From Flavobacterium johnsoniae (GTDB taxonomy: Bacteria > Bacteroidota > Bacteroidia > Flavobacteriales > Flavobacteriaceae): a stretch of DNA of 64,000 nt. Location of the stretch: contig NZ_CP103794.1 of assembly GCF_030388325.1 (NCBI RefSeq), positions 1,674,001 through 1,738,000 of the forward strand, given 5' to 3'. Each line of letters starts with the position of its first letter. The first letter of the stretch is position 1. The notes beneath the pieces were generated by a model. The model was given only the letters and a program-made list of their open reading frames with translations. It searched no databases and was not told the DNA's origin. Shown here piece after piece: positions 8,940-16,577 of the stretch. Both the position numbers and the translations under genes were made by a program.

Positions 8940-9171
8940 TTTTCCAGTTTTGATATTCGGTTTTCATACAATGTCCGCAAGGTCTAAAGCCGTTTTCTTT
9001 GGCTTCAATTTCGGAAGAAAAGAAAACCCGATTTTCGCGTTTCATTCTTTTTCCAGAAGAACATTTCAAAGTTCCGTAGATTTTTAATTTTTGGTTTCCA
9101 CCGAAACAAATCTCCGCATTTTTAATTTTATTTCGAAGTTCTGAATCGGTTATTTCAAAATGTTTAATCAT
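8926..9171 (-). CDS. Stand-alone Ada-type zinc domain (methylphosphotriester sensor-like)
   Basis: 81 residues that match the N-terminal domain of Ada through KRMKRENRVFF and GFRPCGHC. Four cysteines are available for zinc: Cys22, Cys37, Cys65 and Cys68. The spacing differs from E. coli Ada. The CxxxC pair around the methyl-accepting Cys is replaced by a lone Cys37 (LKCSSGKRM), and an extra Cys22 sits upstream, so the ligand set appears rearranged. In full-length Ada this domain takes methyl from DNA phosphotriesters and switches on transcription. Here it is separate from the AraC and MGMT parts, which lie two genes upstream at 10178-11026. Whether it self-methylates is unknown. It overlaps alkB by 14 bp. 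Confidence 0.8.
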   Translation of the reverse strand: MIKHFEITDSELRNKIKNAEICFGGNQKLKIYGTLKCSSGKRMKRENRVFFSSEIEAKENGFRPCGHCMKTEYQNWKNGLI

Positions 9172-9190
9172 TATTTTATAGATATTTTAT

Positions 9191-9286
9191 TCTGTAGAGA
9201 CGCACCGCAGTACGTCTAACGTCATGTCTTTCCACAATCTTTATCGACAATCTTTGCGTAGACGCACTGCGGTGCGTCTCTACAGA
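9191..9286. repeat. Composite inverted-repeat element, copy A
   Basis: Two palindromic cores of the type TAGAGACGCAC-TGCGTCTA stand about 40 bp apart and end in TGTAGAGA / TCTCTACA. Together they form an element of about 95 bp with inverted ends. It matches, in reverse orientation, the element at 10073-10161. The pair flanks the 2OG-Fe(II) oxygenase gene. A single core recurs at 39551-39578. The organisation resembles REP or MITE-like elements. Confidence 0.8.
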
Positions 9287-9335
9287 TATATTTTGTGTTG
9301 AACCTGTGTTGCTTTGTTCCTCTGCCTCTTTGAAC

Positions 9336-10049
9336 CTAATTTAACGCATCATGAAAAATAATACCTAATGTATATCTTTCACCCGAATGAACTTCACTAA
9401 CACCATGTTTCATATTCACACGATAATATCCTTTTGTGCCTTTTACAGGTCTGAAATTGGTTGTAAAAACAAGAATATCTCCTTTTTTAGGTTTCAAAAC
9501 AATAGCTTTAGATTGTGCTCTTGGTGTTTGTTGAGTTAAAACAAATTCCCCACCCGTAAAATCTTCATCAGGTTCTGAGAGAAAAAGCACAATTTGAATT
9601 GGAAAATAAACATCGCCATACAAATCTTGATGTAAAGTATTGAAGCCGCTTTCGCCATATTTTAAAATTAAAACTGTCGCTTTCAGTTGATTATTATCAT
9701 GACATTGTTTCAATAATTCTGAATGCGTTTCTGGAAAAATTGTATTTATATTCAAAACTTTCATCCAAGAATTGGCAATCGGCGCGAGTTTTGGATAAAT
9801 CGAAGTTCGAATGTTCTGAATCAAATCTGGAAGCGGATAATTGAAATATTTGTATTCGCCTAAACCAAATCGATAGCGTTCCATAACTACTGTTTTTCGA
9901 TATAAATTCGGATTATCATAATCGAATTTTAAGTCTTCGCATTGTTCGTTATTCAAGACATTCGGAATAATAGCGAATCCATTTTCATGCATAGATTCGG
10001 TGATGCTTTCCCAATTTTGAGAAGCAATTTTAGATTGTATATTTTGCAT
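9336..10049 (-). CDS. 2OG-Fe(II) oxygenase family protein
   Basis: 237 residues from the ATG at 10047-10049. It has the double-stranded beta-helix iron site His140-x-Asp142 (LHQDLYG) with a distal His (His215 or His221) and Arg225 as the 2OG anchor. The fold resembles prolyl-hydroxylase-like 2OG oxygenases rather than AlkB. The open frame extends 31 codons further upstream, but that part is made of the repeat at 10073-10161, so I use the internal ATG. It lies between the AraC-MGMT gene and the Ada zinc-domain gene on the same strand, which suggests a role linked to alkylation damage. The substrate is unknown and could be DNA, protein or a small molecule. Confidence 0.85.
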   Translation of the reverse strand: MQNIQSKIASQNWESITESMHENGFAIIPNVLNNEQCEDLKFDYDNPNLYRKTVVMERYRFGLGEYKYFNYPLPDLIQNIRTSIYPKLAPIANSWMKVLNINTIFPETHSELLKQCHDNNQLKATVLILKYGESGFNTLHQDLYGDVYFPIQIVLFLSEPDEDFTGGEFVLTQQTPRAQSKAIVLKPKKGDILVFTTNFRPVKGTKGYYRVNMKHGVSEVHSGERYTLGIIFHDALN

Positions 10050-10072
10050 AAAAGAGATATTAAGTTTTTTAA

Positions 10073-10161
10073 TGTAGAGACGCACTGCAGTGTGTCTACG
10101 CAAAGATTGTCGACAACAATGATTACGAAACGTTAGACGCACTGCGGTGCGTCTCTACAGA
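10073..10161. repeat. Composite inverted-repeat element, copy B
   Basis: This is the reverse-oriented partner of 9191-9286, with two palindromic cores TGTAGAGACGCACTGCAG and GCACTGCGGTGCGTCTCTAC about 30 bp apart. It lies in the 128-bp gap between the oxygenase start and the AraC-MGMT stop and would be read into the transcript as a long hairpin. Confidence 0.8.
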
Positions 10162-10177
10162 TTTGTTGTGTGTAGTT

Positions 10178-11026
10178 TTAAATTACTGAATTTACCTTCG
10201 CGCCTTCCCAGCCAATAATTGCTGTTTTTCGGGTATTTCCCCACATATAACCGCCGAAAATTCCTGAAGATTGAATGACGCGATGACAAGGAATAAGAAA
10301 TGCAACCGGATTACTTCCAATTGCGGTTCCGACAGCGCGGGAAGCATTTGGTTTTTGAATTTTATTTGCGATTGTTCCGTAAGTTGAAAGCTGTCCCATC
10401 GGAATTTTTAAAAGGGTTTCCCAGACTTTTAATTGGAAATCTGTTCCTTTTAAATGCAGTTTTATTTCGGATAATTTGCTCCAGTCATTTTGAAAAATAA
10501 ATAGTGCGTTTTGTTGCGCTAAATCTAATTTTCGAGAGAAAGTTGCATTCGGAAATTTATTTTTTAAGTCATGAAATCCGATTGCTTCATCTTCGGCGAA
10601 AGCCATAAAACAAACGCCTTTTTGAGTCGAAGCTACAATTATATTCCCAAACGGACTTTCGGCAAAACTGTAATTTATAGCCAGGTTTTTTCCGCCATTT
10701 TTGTATTCTGCTGGCGTCATTCCTTCGATATTCACAAATAAATCGTGCAGTCGGCTTGTGCCAGAAAGTCCCGTTTCAAAAGCAGTTTCAGAAATTGTTG
10801 CTTGATTTTCTTTGAGTAATTTTTTGGCGTGTTCCAGACTTGTATACTGCAAAAATTTCTTCGGACTTGTTCCTGCCCAATCGCTAAAAAGTCGCTGAAA
10901 GTGAAACGGACTCAAATGCACTTTTTCAGCCACTTCGTCAAGATTTGGCTGCTCTTTAAAATTTGCTTTGATATAATCGATGGCTTCGGCAATGCGATTA
11001 TAATTGATGGTTTCCTGTGTGTTCAT
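10178..11026 (-). CDS. ada: AraC-family activator fused to O6-methylguanine-DNA methyltransferase (Ada-like, lacks zinc domain)
   Basis: 282 residues. Residues about 8-110 are the AraC helix-turn-helix pair (LDEVAEKVHLSPFHFQRLFSDWAGTS region). Residues about 115-280 are the methyltransferase, with acceptor Cys247 in PCHRVI and the RAVGTAIGSNP segment. It repairs O6-methylguanine by suicidal methyl transfer. In E. coli Ada the DNA-binding activity is switched on by the N-terminal zinc domain, absent here but encoded separately at 8926-9171. It heads the minus-strand repair group. Whether the two parts cooperate in trans is an inference. An upstream inverted repeat lies at 11150-11237, beyond the start. 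Confidence 0.92.
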   Translation of the reverse strand: MNTQETINYNRIAEAIDYIKANFKEQPNLDEVAEKVHLSPFHFQRLFSDWAGTSPKKFLQYTSLEHAKKLLKENQATISETAFETGLSGTSRLHDLFVNIEGMTPAEYKNGGKNLAINYSFAESPFGNIIVASTQKGVCFMAFAEDEAIGFHDLKNKFPNATFSRKLDLAQQNALFIFQNDWSKLSEIKLHLKGTDFQLKVWETLLKIPMGQLSTYGTIANKIQKPNASRAVGTAIGSNPVAFLIPCHRVIQSSGIFGGYMWGNTRKTAIIGWEGAKVNSVI

Positions 11027-11149
11027 TTTCTTTCCATTTTATAAGGCAAAGATCGATTGGTTTGTGCAGGTATAAAATCCGAAACTTGCGGAGTTTTTTC
11101 TAACCGCAAAGAGCGCTAAGGTTTACGCAAAGCACGCTAAGTTTTTTTA

Positions 11150-11237
11150 ATCTCGCAAAGTCGCGAAGTCGCAAAGTTATTCTACAAAGATTGGAACTTA
11201 AAATAAAACTTTGCGACTCTGCGACTTTGCGAGATTA
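11150..11237. repeat. Inverted repeat of the CGCAAAG family
   Basis: The left arm at about 11151-11178 (CTCGCAAAGTCGCGAAGTCG...) and right arm at about 11208-11235 pair almost perfectly over 28 bp. Adjacent to the left are further short copies of CGCAAAG and GCTAAG (11105-11142). The same word is used in the repeat at 34727-34850. It lies between the Ada-like gene and the SMR gene. Confidence 0.75.
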
Positions 11238-11255
11238 TTTTATTGATCTATAAAA

Positions 11256-11588
11256 TCAATGTGCCGTAGTTTTAGAAAAAACATTAATTACAACAACCCC
11301 AATTATAATTAAACTCAATCCAATTATGGCAGGTAAATCAGGAATTTCTTTGAAGAAAATAGCGCCAATTGCTGTAATCAAAACAATTCCGACGCCAGAC
11401 CAAATGGCGTAAGCAAAGCCAACAGGAATGGTTCTAATCGCAAAGCTTAAACAATAAAACGCACCGCAATAACCAATAATTGTAATAATACTTGGAATTA
11501 GTTTTGTGAATTCTTGGGATTTTTTTAATGCTGTTGTAGCAATTATTTCAAATACAATTGCGATAAATAGAAACAAAAAATTCTTCAT
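11256..11588 (-). CDS. Small multidrug resistance (SMR) family efflux protein
   Basis: 110 residues with four hydrophobic helices, the usual SMR size. The essential membrane Glu lies in FEIIATT near residue 14, and the second conserved motif IPVGFAYAIWSGVG is intact, as in EmrE-type drug/proton antiporters. It acts in the inner membrane as a dimer. SugE/Gdx guanidinium exporters share this fold, so the substrate could be quaternary cations or guanidinium. It is a single gene, not paired with a second SMR subunit. Confidence 0.9.
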   Translation of the reverse strand: MKNFLFLFIAIVFEIIATTALKKSQEFTKLIPSIITIIGYCGAFYCLSFAIRTIPVGFAYAIWSGVGIVLITAIGAIFFKEIPDLPAIIGLSLIIIGVVVINVFSKTTAH

Positions 11589-11633
11589 AATTAAGCTTTT
11601 TTACAAAGTTAGTCTTTATTGAAATTTGAAGAA

Positions 11634-12275
11634 TTATTTAAGATTATCTTTTGCCGATGAAACGCTAATTAATTTGTAGCCTTCCTCAGTTCGTAAAAAT
11701 TCAAAATGATCTTGTTTGAAATCTGCTTTGTTTTTTGGATTGATAACGATGCTTTTTACAGGATAAATCCAATCTTTAGATTCGTTGCAATTATTGAAAT
11801 ACATTTCATATTCGCTTGATTCAAAAATAAATTGATTTAATCCATTAGAAGAAACAAAATAATCTGTTTTTGGATTTTTGAGTTCCTCAAGTTTTAATTT
11901 TAAGTAAGCGTAATTCTGGTTGATAAATTTGTTTTTCGAAGAATTTATCCATCCGTCTGGTTCTTTCCAATACACGATTTTATCAAAAGAATGTTTTTCT
12001 AAATTGGCTTTAGATAAATCTTTCAGTAAAGTGTTTTCGAACCAGAATTTAAATTCTTTGTCAAAATTTATAAATGAATAATATTCTCCGTCGACTCCGA
12101 GAAAACTTTCTCTAATTGGGCTTTTATTTGGTTCCTTTGATTTTTCTAATGAATAAAAGTTTAGATCGTCGTTGTAAGGAAAATTTTCAATTAATATTTT
12201 ATTGTTGATGTCAATTAAGAATTCTTTTCCTCCTTTCCAGAAAAAATGTTCGCCATCCATTATTTTTTTTAGCAT
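11634..12275 (-). CDS. 3' part of a frameshifted WG-repeat-like gene
   Basis: 213 codons, overlapping the upstream frame 12211-12714. The first ATG of this frame sits on the A8 run (minus-strand reading of 12263-12270) where the upstream frame fails. Removing one A would fuse the two frames as ...GLKDAKK-IMDGEHFFWKGG..., continuing the repeated beta-strand pattern. I therefore read it as the continuation of one protein of about 365 residues. The content (KGGKEFLIDINNKIL, many aromatic residues) is consistent with a secreted beta-rich protein. The C-terminal half has no recognisable domain. It may be a true frameshift, phase-variable slippage or a sequencing error in the homopolymer. Confidence 0.6.
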   Translation of the reverse strand: MLKKIMDGEHFFWKGGKEFLIDINNKILIENFPYNDDLNFYSLEKSKEPNKSPIRESFLGVDGEYYSFINFDKEFKFWFENTLLKDLSKANLEKHSFDKIVYWKEPDGWINSSKNKFINQNYAYLKLKLEELKNPKTDYFVSSNGLNQFIFESSEYEMYFNNCNESKDWIYPVKSIVINPKNKADFKQDHFEFLRTEEGYKLISVSSAKDNLK

Positions 12276-12714
12276 CTTTTAAGCCGATAAATATTCCGTT
12301 TTTTACTTTAGTCAGATTGCTGTATTCTGCTGGAATTGCAATTTTTCCTTCAGCATTAAAGATTCCCATTTTATCCGTTTTTCGATCTGTAAATCTTATG
12401 AAACCTTCATTTTCACAATCTGGACTATTATCAAAAACAAATAAACTGTCACGTCCAACTATTTTTCCAGCTTTAGTTAAATAATAGCTTTCCCATTTCC
12501 CATTTTTTTCTTCTGTAACAGCGATAATATTTTCGAATTTTCGTGCCGTTGTAAAACCTGAAAATTTTGGTTCGATTTTGACAACACCGTTTTTATTTTT
12601 AAACCCAATTAGTGTAGTGTCTTTGTTTGGAAATGAAGTCCAGATATCATTGTTTTGAGCAAATGAAGAAAAATTTAGAAATAATAGCGTGTAGATAAAA
12701 AGAAGACGATCCAT
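12211..12714 (-). CDS. 5' part of a frameshifted WG-repeat-like secreted protein
   Basis: 167 residues from the ATG at 12712-12714. A longer frame reaches 12744 but would place ten residues before a good signal peptide (LLFIYTLLFLNFSSFAQ), so the later ATG is chosen. The repeats resemble WG motifs: GFKNKNGVVKIEPKFSGF, then KMGIFNAEGKIAIPAEYSNL. WG-repeat proteins are beta-rich and of unclear function. The frame ends at 12211, shortly after an A8 run, and the second half continues in another frame (11634-12275). No terminator is visible between the halves. Confidence 0.6.
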   Translation of the reverse strand: MDRLLFIYTLLFLNFSSFAQNNDIWTSFPNKDTTLIGFKNKNGVVKIEPKFSGFTTARKFENIIAVTEEKNGKWESYYLTKAGKIVGRDSLFVFDNSPDCENEGFIRFTDRKTDKMGIFNAEGKIAIPAEYSNLTKVKNGIFIGLKDAKKNNGWRTFFLERRKRILN

Positions 12715-12776
12715 AAAAGAATATTTTACTTTAAATATACACAACGTTTTTTAAAACGAAATATTCTTTAGAAAAC

Positions 12777-12811
12777 AAAACCCGACAAATTTTTAAAATC
12801 TGTCGGGTTTG
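12777..12811 (-). terminator. Rho-independent terminator after ahcY
   Basis: AACCCGACA (12779-12787) pairs with TGTCGGGTT (12801-12809). On the minus strand it is followed by a T-rich tract. It begins 28 bp past the ahcY stop. Confidence 0.9.
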
Positions 12812-12838
12812 AATATGTATTTAGAAATCTAAAATAGA

Positions 12839-14155
12839 TTAATATCTGTAGTATTCTGGTTTAAATGGACCTTGAACTTCAACACCAATATAAGCAGCTT
12901 GATCTTCTCTTAAAACTTCAAGTTCAACGCCTAATTTAGCTAAGTGTAAAGCAGCAACTTTTTCATCTAAATGTTTTGGTAACATGTAAACTTCATTTTT
13001 GTAAGCTGCGCTGTTGTTCCATAATTCGATTTGAGCTAAAGTTTGGTTTGTAAATGAGTTACTCATTACAAAACTTGGGTGACCTGTAGCACAACCAAGG
13101 TTTACTAAACGACCTTCAGCCAAGATAATGATATCTTTTCCGTTGATGTTGTATTTGTCAACCTGAGGTTTGATTTCGATTTTAGATGCACCGTGGTTTT
13201 TGTTTAACCAAGCCATATCAATTTCGTTATCAAAGTGACCAATGTTACAAACAACAGTTTTGTCTTTCATTTGCTCGAAGTGCTCTCCAAGAACGATATC
13301 TTTGTTTCCTGTAGTTGTAATGATGATATCAGCATTAGCAATTACAGTGTTTAATTTTTTAACTTCATAACCGTCCATTGCAGCTTGTAAAGCACAAATT
13401 GGATCGATTTCAGTAACTGTTACGATAGAACCAGCACCTCTAAAAGAAGCAGCAGTTCCTTTTCCAACGTCACCGTATCCACAAACGATTACTCTTTTTC
13501 CAGCCAACATTAAGTCAGTTGCACGACGTACAGCATCTACAGCAGATTCTTTACATCCGTATTTGTTATCAAATTTAGATTTAGTAACAGAGTCATTAAT
13601 GTTGATTGCAGGCATTGGTAAAGTTCCAGCTTTTACTCTTTCGTAAAGTCTGTGAACACCAGTTGTAGTTTCTTCAGAAAGACCTTTAATTCCAGCAACT
13701 AATTCTGGGTAACGATCAATAACCATGTTAGTTAAATCTCCACCATCATCCAAAATCATGTTCAATGGTTTTCTATCTTCACCAAAGAATAAAGTTTGCT
13801 CAATACACCAATCAAAAGACTCTTCGTCAAGACCTTTCCAAGCGTAAACTGAAATTCCAGCAGCAGCAATAGCAGCAGCAGCCTGATCTTGAGTAGAGAA
13901 AATGTTACAAGAAGACCAAGTAACTTCTGCACCAAGAGCAATTAAAGTTTCGATTAAAACAGCAGTTTGAATCGTCATGTGTAAACATCCAGCGATACGT
14001 GCACCTTTAAGAGGTTGTTCGTCTTTGTATTCAGCACGAAGCGCCATTAAACCTGGCATTTCAGCTTCAGCTAGTTCAATTTCTTTTCTTCCCCAAGCCG
14101 CTAGAGAAATGTCTTTTACTTTGAAAGCCACATAAGGCGTAGTCGTTGTACTCAT
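12839..14155 (-). CDS. ahcY: Adenosylhomocysteinase (S-adenosyl-L-homocysteine hydrolase)
   Basis: 438 residues, full length for the family. The hallmark segments are present: [12 protein letters not shown], the [13 protein letters not shown] substrate region, the Rossmann NAD motif [10 protein letters not shown], and the C-terminal KPEYYRY used in tetramer NAD binding. It converts S-adenosylhomocysteine to adenosine and homocysteine, removing the product inhibitor of methyltransferases. It is monocistronic with its own terminator. It is divergent from the phosphopantetheinyl transferase across a 307-bp gap. I see no recognisable SAH riboswitch there. Confidence 0.98.
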   Translation of the reverse strand: MSTTTTPYVAFKVKDISLAAWGRKEIELAEAEMPGLMALRAEYKDEQPLKGARIAGCLHMTIQTAVLIETLIALGAEVTWSSCNIFSTQDQAAAAIAAAGISVYAWKGLDEESFDWCIEQTLFFGEDRKPLNMILDDGGDLTNMVIDRYPELVAGIKGLSEETTTGVHRLYERVKAGTLPMPAININDSVTKSKFDNKYGCKESAVDAVRRATDLMLAGKRVIVCGYGDVGKGTAASFRGAGSIVTVTEIDPICALQAAMDGYEVKKLNTVIANADIIITTTGNKDIVLGEHFEQMKDKTVVCNIGHFDNEIDMAWLNKNHGASKIEIKPQVDKYNINGKDIIILAEGRLVNLGCATGHPSFVMSNSFTNQTLAQIELWNNSAAYKNEVYMLPKHLDEKVAALHLAKLGVELEVLREDQAAYIGVEVQGPFKPEYYRY

Positions 14156-14462
14156 TTATGTTATATTTGTAGAATTGTAATTTTTTTGCAAATTTAAGGA
14201 ATAGCTTTTGAATTTTACTAATTTCTGTAAGATTTGTGAAATCTTTAATTTCTTAATCTCTAGAATGTTAGTTTGCAAAACAATTTTAACCATATAAGTT
14301 ATGTAAGTTCATTTAAAAAAGATTCTGAAACTAGTACCTTTGCCGTCAATTGCTTATATTTACTAATGCATTTTTTTTGAACCGACAGTTATATTTCCTT
14401 ATATTAAATTATATGGTTTAAAAATTTACAATTAACCATTCATCATTTACAATTAAAAAGTA
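14156..14462. other. 307-bp divergent intergenic region (ahcY / PPTase)
   Basis: AT-rich with no credible coding frame. For the rightward gene, TACCTTTG at 14335-14342 fits the Bacteroidota -7 element. For the leftward ahcY, the minus-strand reading of 14189-14196 gives TAAATTTG. Neither has a convincing -33 TTTG at the right distance, so both are tentative. Direct ATTTACAATTA-like words occur just before 14463. Confidence 0.35.
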
Positions 14463-15113
14463 ATGCCTCTATTTCAAACCATACAATTCAACGAAACCAC
14501 AAAAATTTTAATTTGGGAAATAACAGAATCCTTTGATGAGTTGTATAGTAGTGTTACCTTAAAAGAAAAGACACAACGCAGACTAGATGGAATGAAATCT
14601 GAAATGCATCAGCGTGCTTTTTTGAGTGTTCGAATGCTGATTCAGGAAATGGGTTTTACAGATAAAGATTTGCATTATGACGAATTCGGAAAACCTTATT
14701 TTGATTGTCATAATTACATTTCCATAACACATTCGTATCATTTTGCGGCTATAATTATAAGTCACGAAACTGTCGGAATCGACATGGAATTACAGCGTGA
14801 AAAAATTCAGAGAATTGCAGATAAATTTACTGATTTTGAATGCAATTATTTAAAACCAGAATTCACAGAAGAATACATAAAAAAACTTACCGTAATTTGG
14901 GGAGCCAAAGAGGCAATCTTTAAAATCAGAAATGAAAAAGGAATAAGTTTTAAAGATCACATTATGGTTGAGGATTTTTCTTTAAATAAACCCCAAACTC
15001 AGGCAAGTCTTCATTTTGATGATTTGATTAAAGATTTTGATGTTCATTACGAAGAAATCAAATCTGATAATTTTGAAGGGACGTTTACTTTGGTTTATGC
15101 TTTTGAGAAGTAG
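14463..15113 (+). CDS. 4'-phosphopantetheinyl transferase superfamily protein
   Basis: 216 residues. The Mg/CoA motifs are present: HSYHFAAIIISHETVGIDME (the GIDxE strand) and WGAKEAIFKI (the WxxKEA motif). It is close to the Sfp/AcpT-like two-domain form. It transfers phosphopantetheine from CoA to acyl or peptidyl carrier proteins. No carrier protein or synthase gene adjoins it, so its partner is elsewhere. It may serve fatty-acid, flexirubin-type aryl polyene or siderophore synthesis, and sequence alone cannot decide. Confidence 0.88.
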   Translation: MPLFQTIQFNETTKILIWEITESFDELYSSVTLKEKTQRRLDGMKSEMHQRAFLSVRMLIQEMGFTDKDLHYDEFGKPYFDCHNYISITHSYHFAAIIISHETVGIDMELQREKIQRIADKFTDFECNYLKPEFTEEYIKKLTVIWGAKEAIFKIRNEKGISFKDHIMVEDFSLNKPQTQASLHFDDLIKDFDVHYEEIKSDNFEGTFTLVYAFEK

Positions 15114-15122
15114 TTTTTAGTT

Positions 15123-15521
15123 TTAAATCTCACTTTCTTTTTGTCGATGCTGAAACATACTCATAAACAAAAAAGTACTCATTTTACGAGCACGGCGTTT
15201 TAAAGTTTCGGCATTTTCTCCTTCAAAATATTCTTCGATGGTTTGAAACCAATGATTTAGCCAAATTCCGAATTCGTTTGCTGTGATTTTTTCATCAAAA
15301 TGAGCATCAACTTCATTGTGTACAGTGTGCGGATTTCCTTTGTATTTGCGAACACCAAATAGATTAGTTTCCCAAAAATCAGTTAGTTTTTCTAGGTGCG
15401 TATCCCAATCAGTAATTATTTCATTAAAATAAAAGCCGATTTCTTTATCGGCTCTTATTTTATCGTAGAATTGATGGACTAAAAATGCTACATCAGCTCT
15501 ATTTTCTATTTGCTTTTTCAC
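15123..15521 (-). CDS. Group III truncated haemoglobin
   Basis: 132 residues. The helical globin pattern with a proximal His in NPHTVHNEV (probably His68) followed by AHFDEKI...WLNHWF is characteristic of group III truncated haemoglobins. These bind O2 and NO and are often linked to nitrosative stress. The start is a GTG at 15519-15521 whose sequence overlaps the TGA of the upstream membrane protein (GTGA). This tight overlap implies translational coupling. The pair lies downstream of a Crp/Fnr gene and a palindrome resembling an Fnr site, so control by oxygen or NO is a reasonable inference. Confidence 0.88.
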   Translation of the reverse strand: MKKQIENRADVAFLVHQFYDKIRADKEIGFYFNEIITDWDTHLEKLTDFWETNLFGVRKYKGNPHTVHNEVDAHFDEKITANEFGIWLNHWFQTIEEYFEGENAETLKRRARKMSTFLFMSMFQHRQKESEI

Positions 15522-15805
15522 AGAAAAATAGTGTTTACAAGAATAAATAATACGCTTAATATTGAGCTTAAAATCAAAAGGTTAAAAACCACTTTGTGTT
15601 TCATTTGTGCCAAAATTGAAGTGTTTACAAAGATACAAGCTAAAACAATAATTGCCAGTTGAATCATTTGCGGAATTGAAGTTCCGTTAGATAAAACATA
15701 CATTGCTGCAGCGCCTCCTAAACAGCTTTGCCCAATTACTGCCATTGCAGCAGAACCCATATAATTTCTATTGAAAATGTCGAATGTTGTTTGGTATAGT
15801 GTCAT
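15518..15805 (-). CDS. Small membrane protein co-transcribed with truncated haemoglobin
   Basis: 95 residues from the ATG at 15803-15805. A longer frame to 15871 would run through the promoter and operator and is rejected. Three hydrophobic segments are visible (around residues 18-36, 45-63 and 72-92), indicating an inner-membrane protein. No named family is recognised. The sequence begins MTLYQTTFDIFNRN and includes QSCLGGAAAMYV. Its stop overlaps the haemoglobin GTG start, so it probably works with the haemoglobin. Confidence 0.75.
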   Translation of the reverse strand: MTLYQTTFDIFNRNYMGSAAMAVIGQSCLGGAAAMYVLSNGTSIPQMIQLAIIVLACIFVNTSILAQMKHKVVFNLLILSSILSVLFILVNTIFL

Positions 15806-15826
15806 GATATTCAGATTTTTATATGA

Positions 15827-15876
15827 CAAAGATACGCCCGCAATACAACTGCGTTTTATGATTAAAATCATAAAAC
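15827..15876 (-). promoter_or_regulatory. Promoter with Fnr-like palindromic operator for the membrane protein/haemoglobin operon
   Basis: The palindrome 15853-15876 has 11-bp arms GTTTTATGATT / AATCATAAAAC around AA. Its centre, TGAT-N4-ATCA, matches the half-sites of Fnr/DNR-type regulators. On the minus strand the -7 element TATCTTTG lies at 15834-15827. The palindrome centre is thus about 44 bp upstream of the expected transcription start, near the classic -41.5 position for activation. The neighbouring Crp/Fnr gene (15887-16483) is the natural candidate to bind it. Confidence 0.65.
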
Positions 15877-15886
15877 AAGAACTTTT

Positions 15887-16483
15887 TTATCTGTATACTT
15901 TTCGATTAATAATCTTCAATTCGCCTTTTTTTTCTAATGCTTTTATGGTTCTAATAACCGTTTCTACCCGTAAACCAGTTAAATCTCCAATTTGTTGTCT
16001 TGTGAAATTGATTAAATAACCGTTATGGTCTTTTTGAAAATTGAAATAAGCAATTCCGTGATCGATCAATTTTAATACGCGATGTTCGGGTTCTTGTGTC
16101 GATATTTCTGCCGCCATAACCGATTTGTAGTACAAACGCTGCGCTAGATTTTCAATAATTTTAATGCTCACTTTTGGATTTTCTTCTAAAAGCTTCATGA
16201 AGTTTTCTTTTGGAAGAATAAGAATTTCGGCATTTTCTACCGCAATTGCGTTAGCGGGATATTTTTGATTTAGAAATAAAGGTGGTTCGCCAAAAGATTG
16301 TCCGCTGTAAAATATTCCCTGAATAAATTCACGTCCATCATCATTATAATTACTCATTTTGATTTCGCCCGAAACAATTTGATAATAGTTCAAAGGCAGG
16401 TTTCCTTCTTCAAAAATAAAATCATTTTTGTCGAACGATTTTTTTACCGCGCCATATTTTTCTATTAATTCGACTGTAATCAT
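15887..16483 (-). CDS. Crp/Fnr family transcriptional regulator
   Basis: 198 residues. An N-terminal cyclic-nucleotide-binding-type barrel (about 15-120, with GQSFGEPPLFL) is followed by a winged helix (about 140-198) whose recognition region is FTRQQIGDLTGLRVETVIRTIKAL. No cysteine cluster for an Fnr iron-sulphur centre is seen, so it is not a classical Fnr. A haem- or ligand-sensing mode, as in DNR-like proteins, is possible. It sits directly upstream of the membrane protein/haemoglobin pair, with a palindrome of the expected type between them. Confidence 0.88.
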   Translation of the reverse strand: MITVELIEKYGAVKKSFDKNDFIFEEGNLPLNYYQIVSGEIKMSNYNDDGREFIQGIFYSGQSFGEPPLFLNQKYPANAIAVENAEILILPKENFMKLLEENPKVSIKIIENLAQRLYYKSVMAAEISTQEPEHRVLKLIDHGIAYFNFQKDHNGYLINFTRQQIGDLTGLRVETVIRTIKALEKKGELKIINRKVYR

Positions 16484-16577
16484 AATGTATTATTTACGTT
16501 ATCAAAAATCGTCACACAAATATAATTTATTCAAAATAGTTTTATGAGATTAAAAAACTTTTACTTTTACACTCAAG

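Noticed and set aside
10050..10142. 31-residue N-terminal extension of the 2OG oxygenase
   Set aside because: The extension is encoded by the repeat at 10073-10161 and is rich in Arg and Cys unlike the rest; the ATG at 10049 begins a normal N-terminus.
9191..10161. Possible CRISPR array from repeated GAGACGCAC cores
   Set aside because: Only four cores, irregular spacing, alternate orientation and a gene between them; no cas genes in the window.
14156..14462. Possible SAH riboswitch before ahcY
   Set aside because: No conserved SAH aptamer pattern could be traced on the minus strand; only AT-rich sequence is present.
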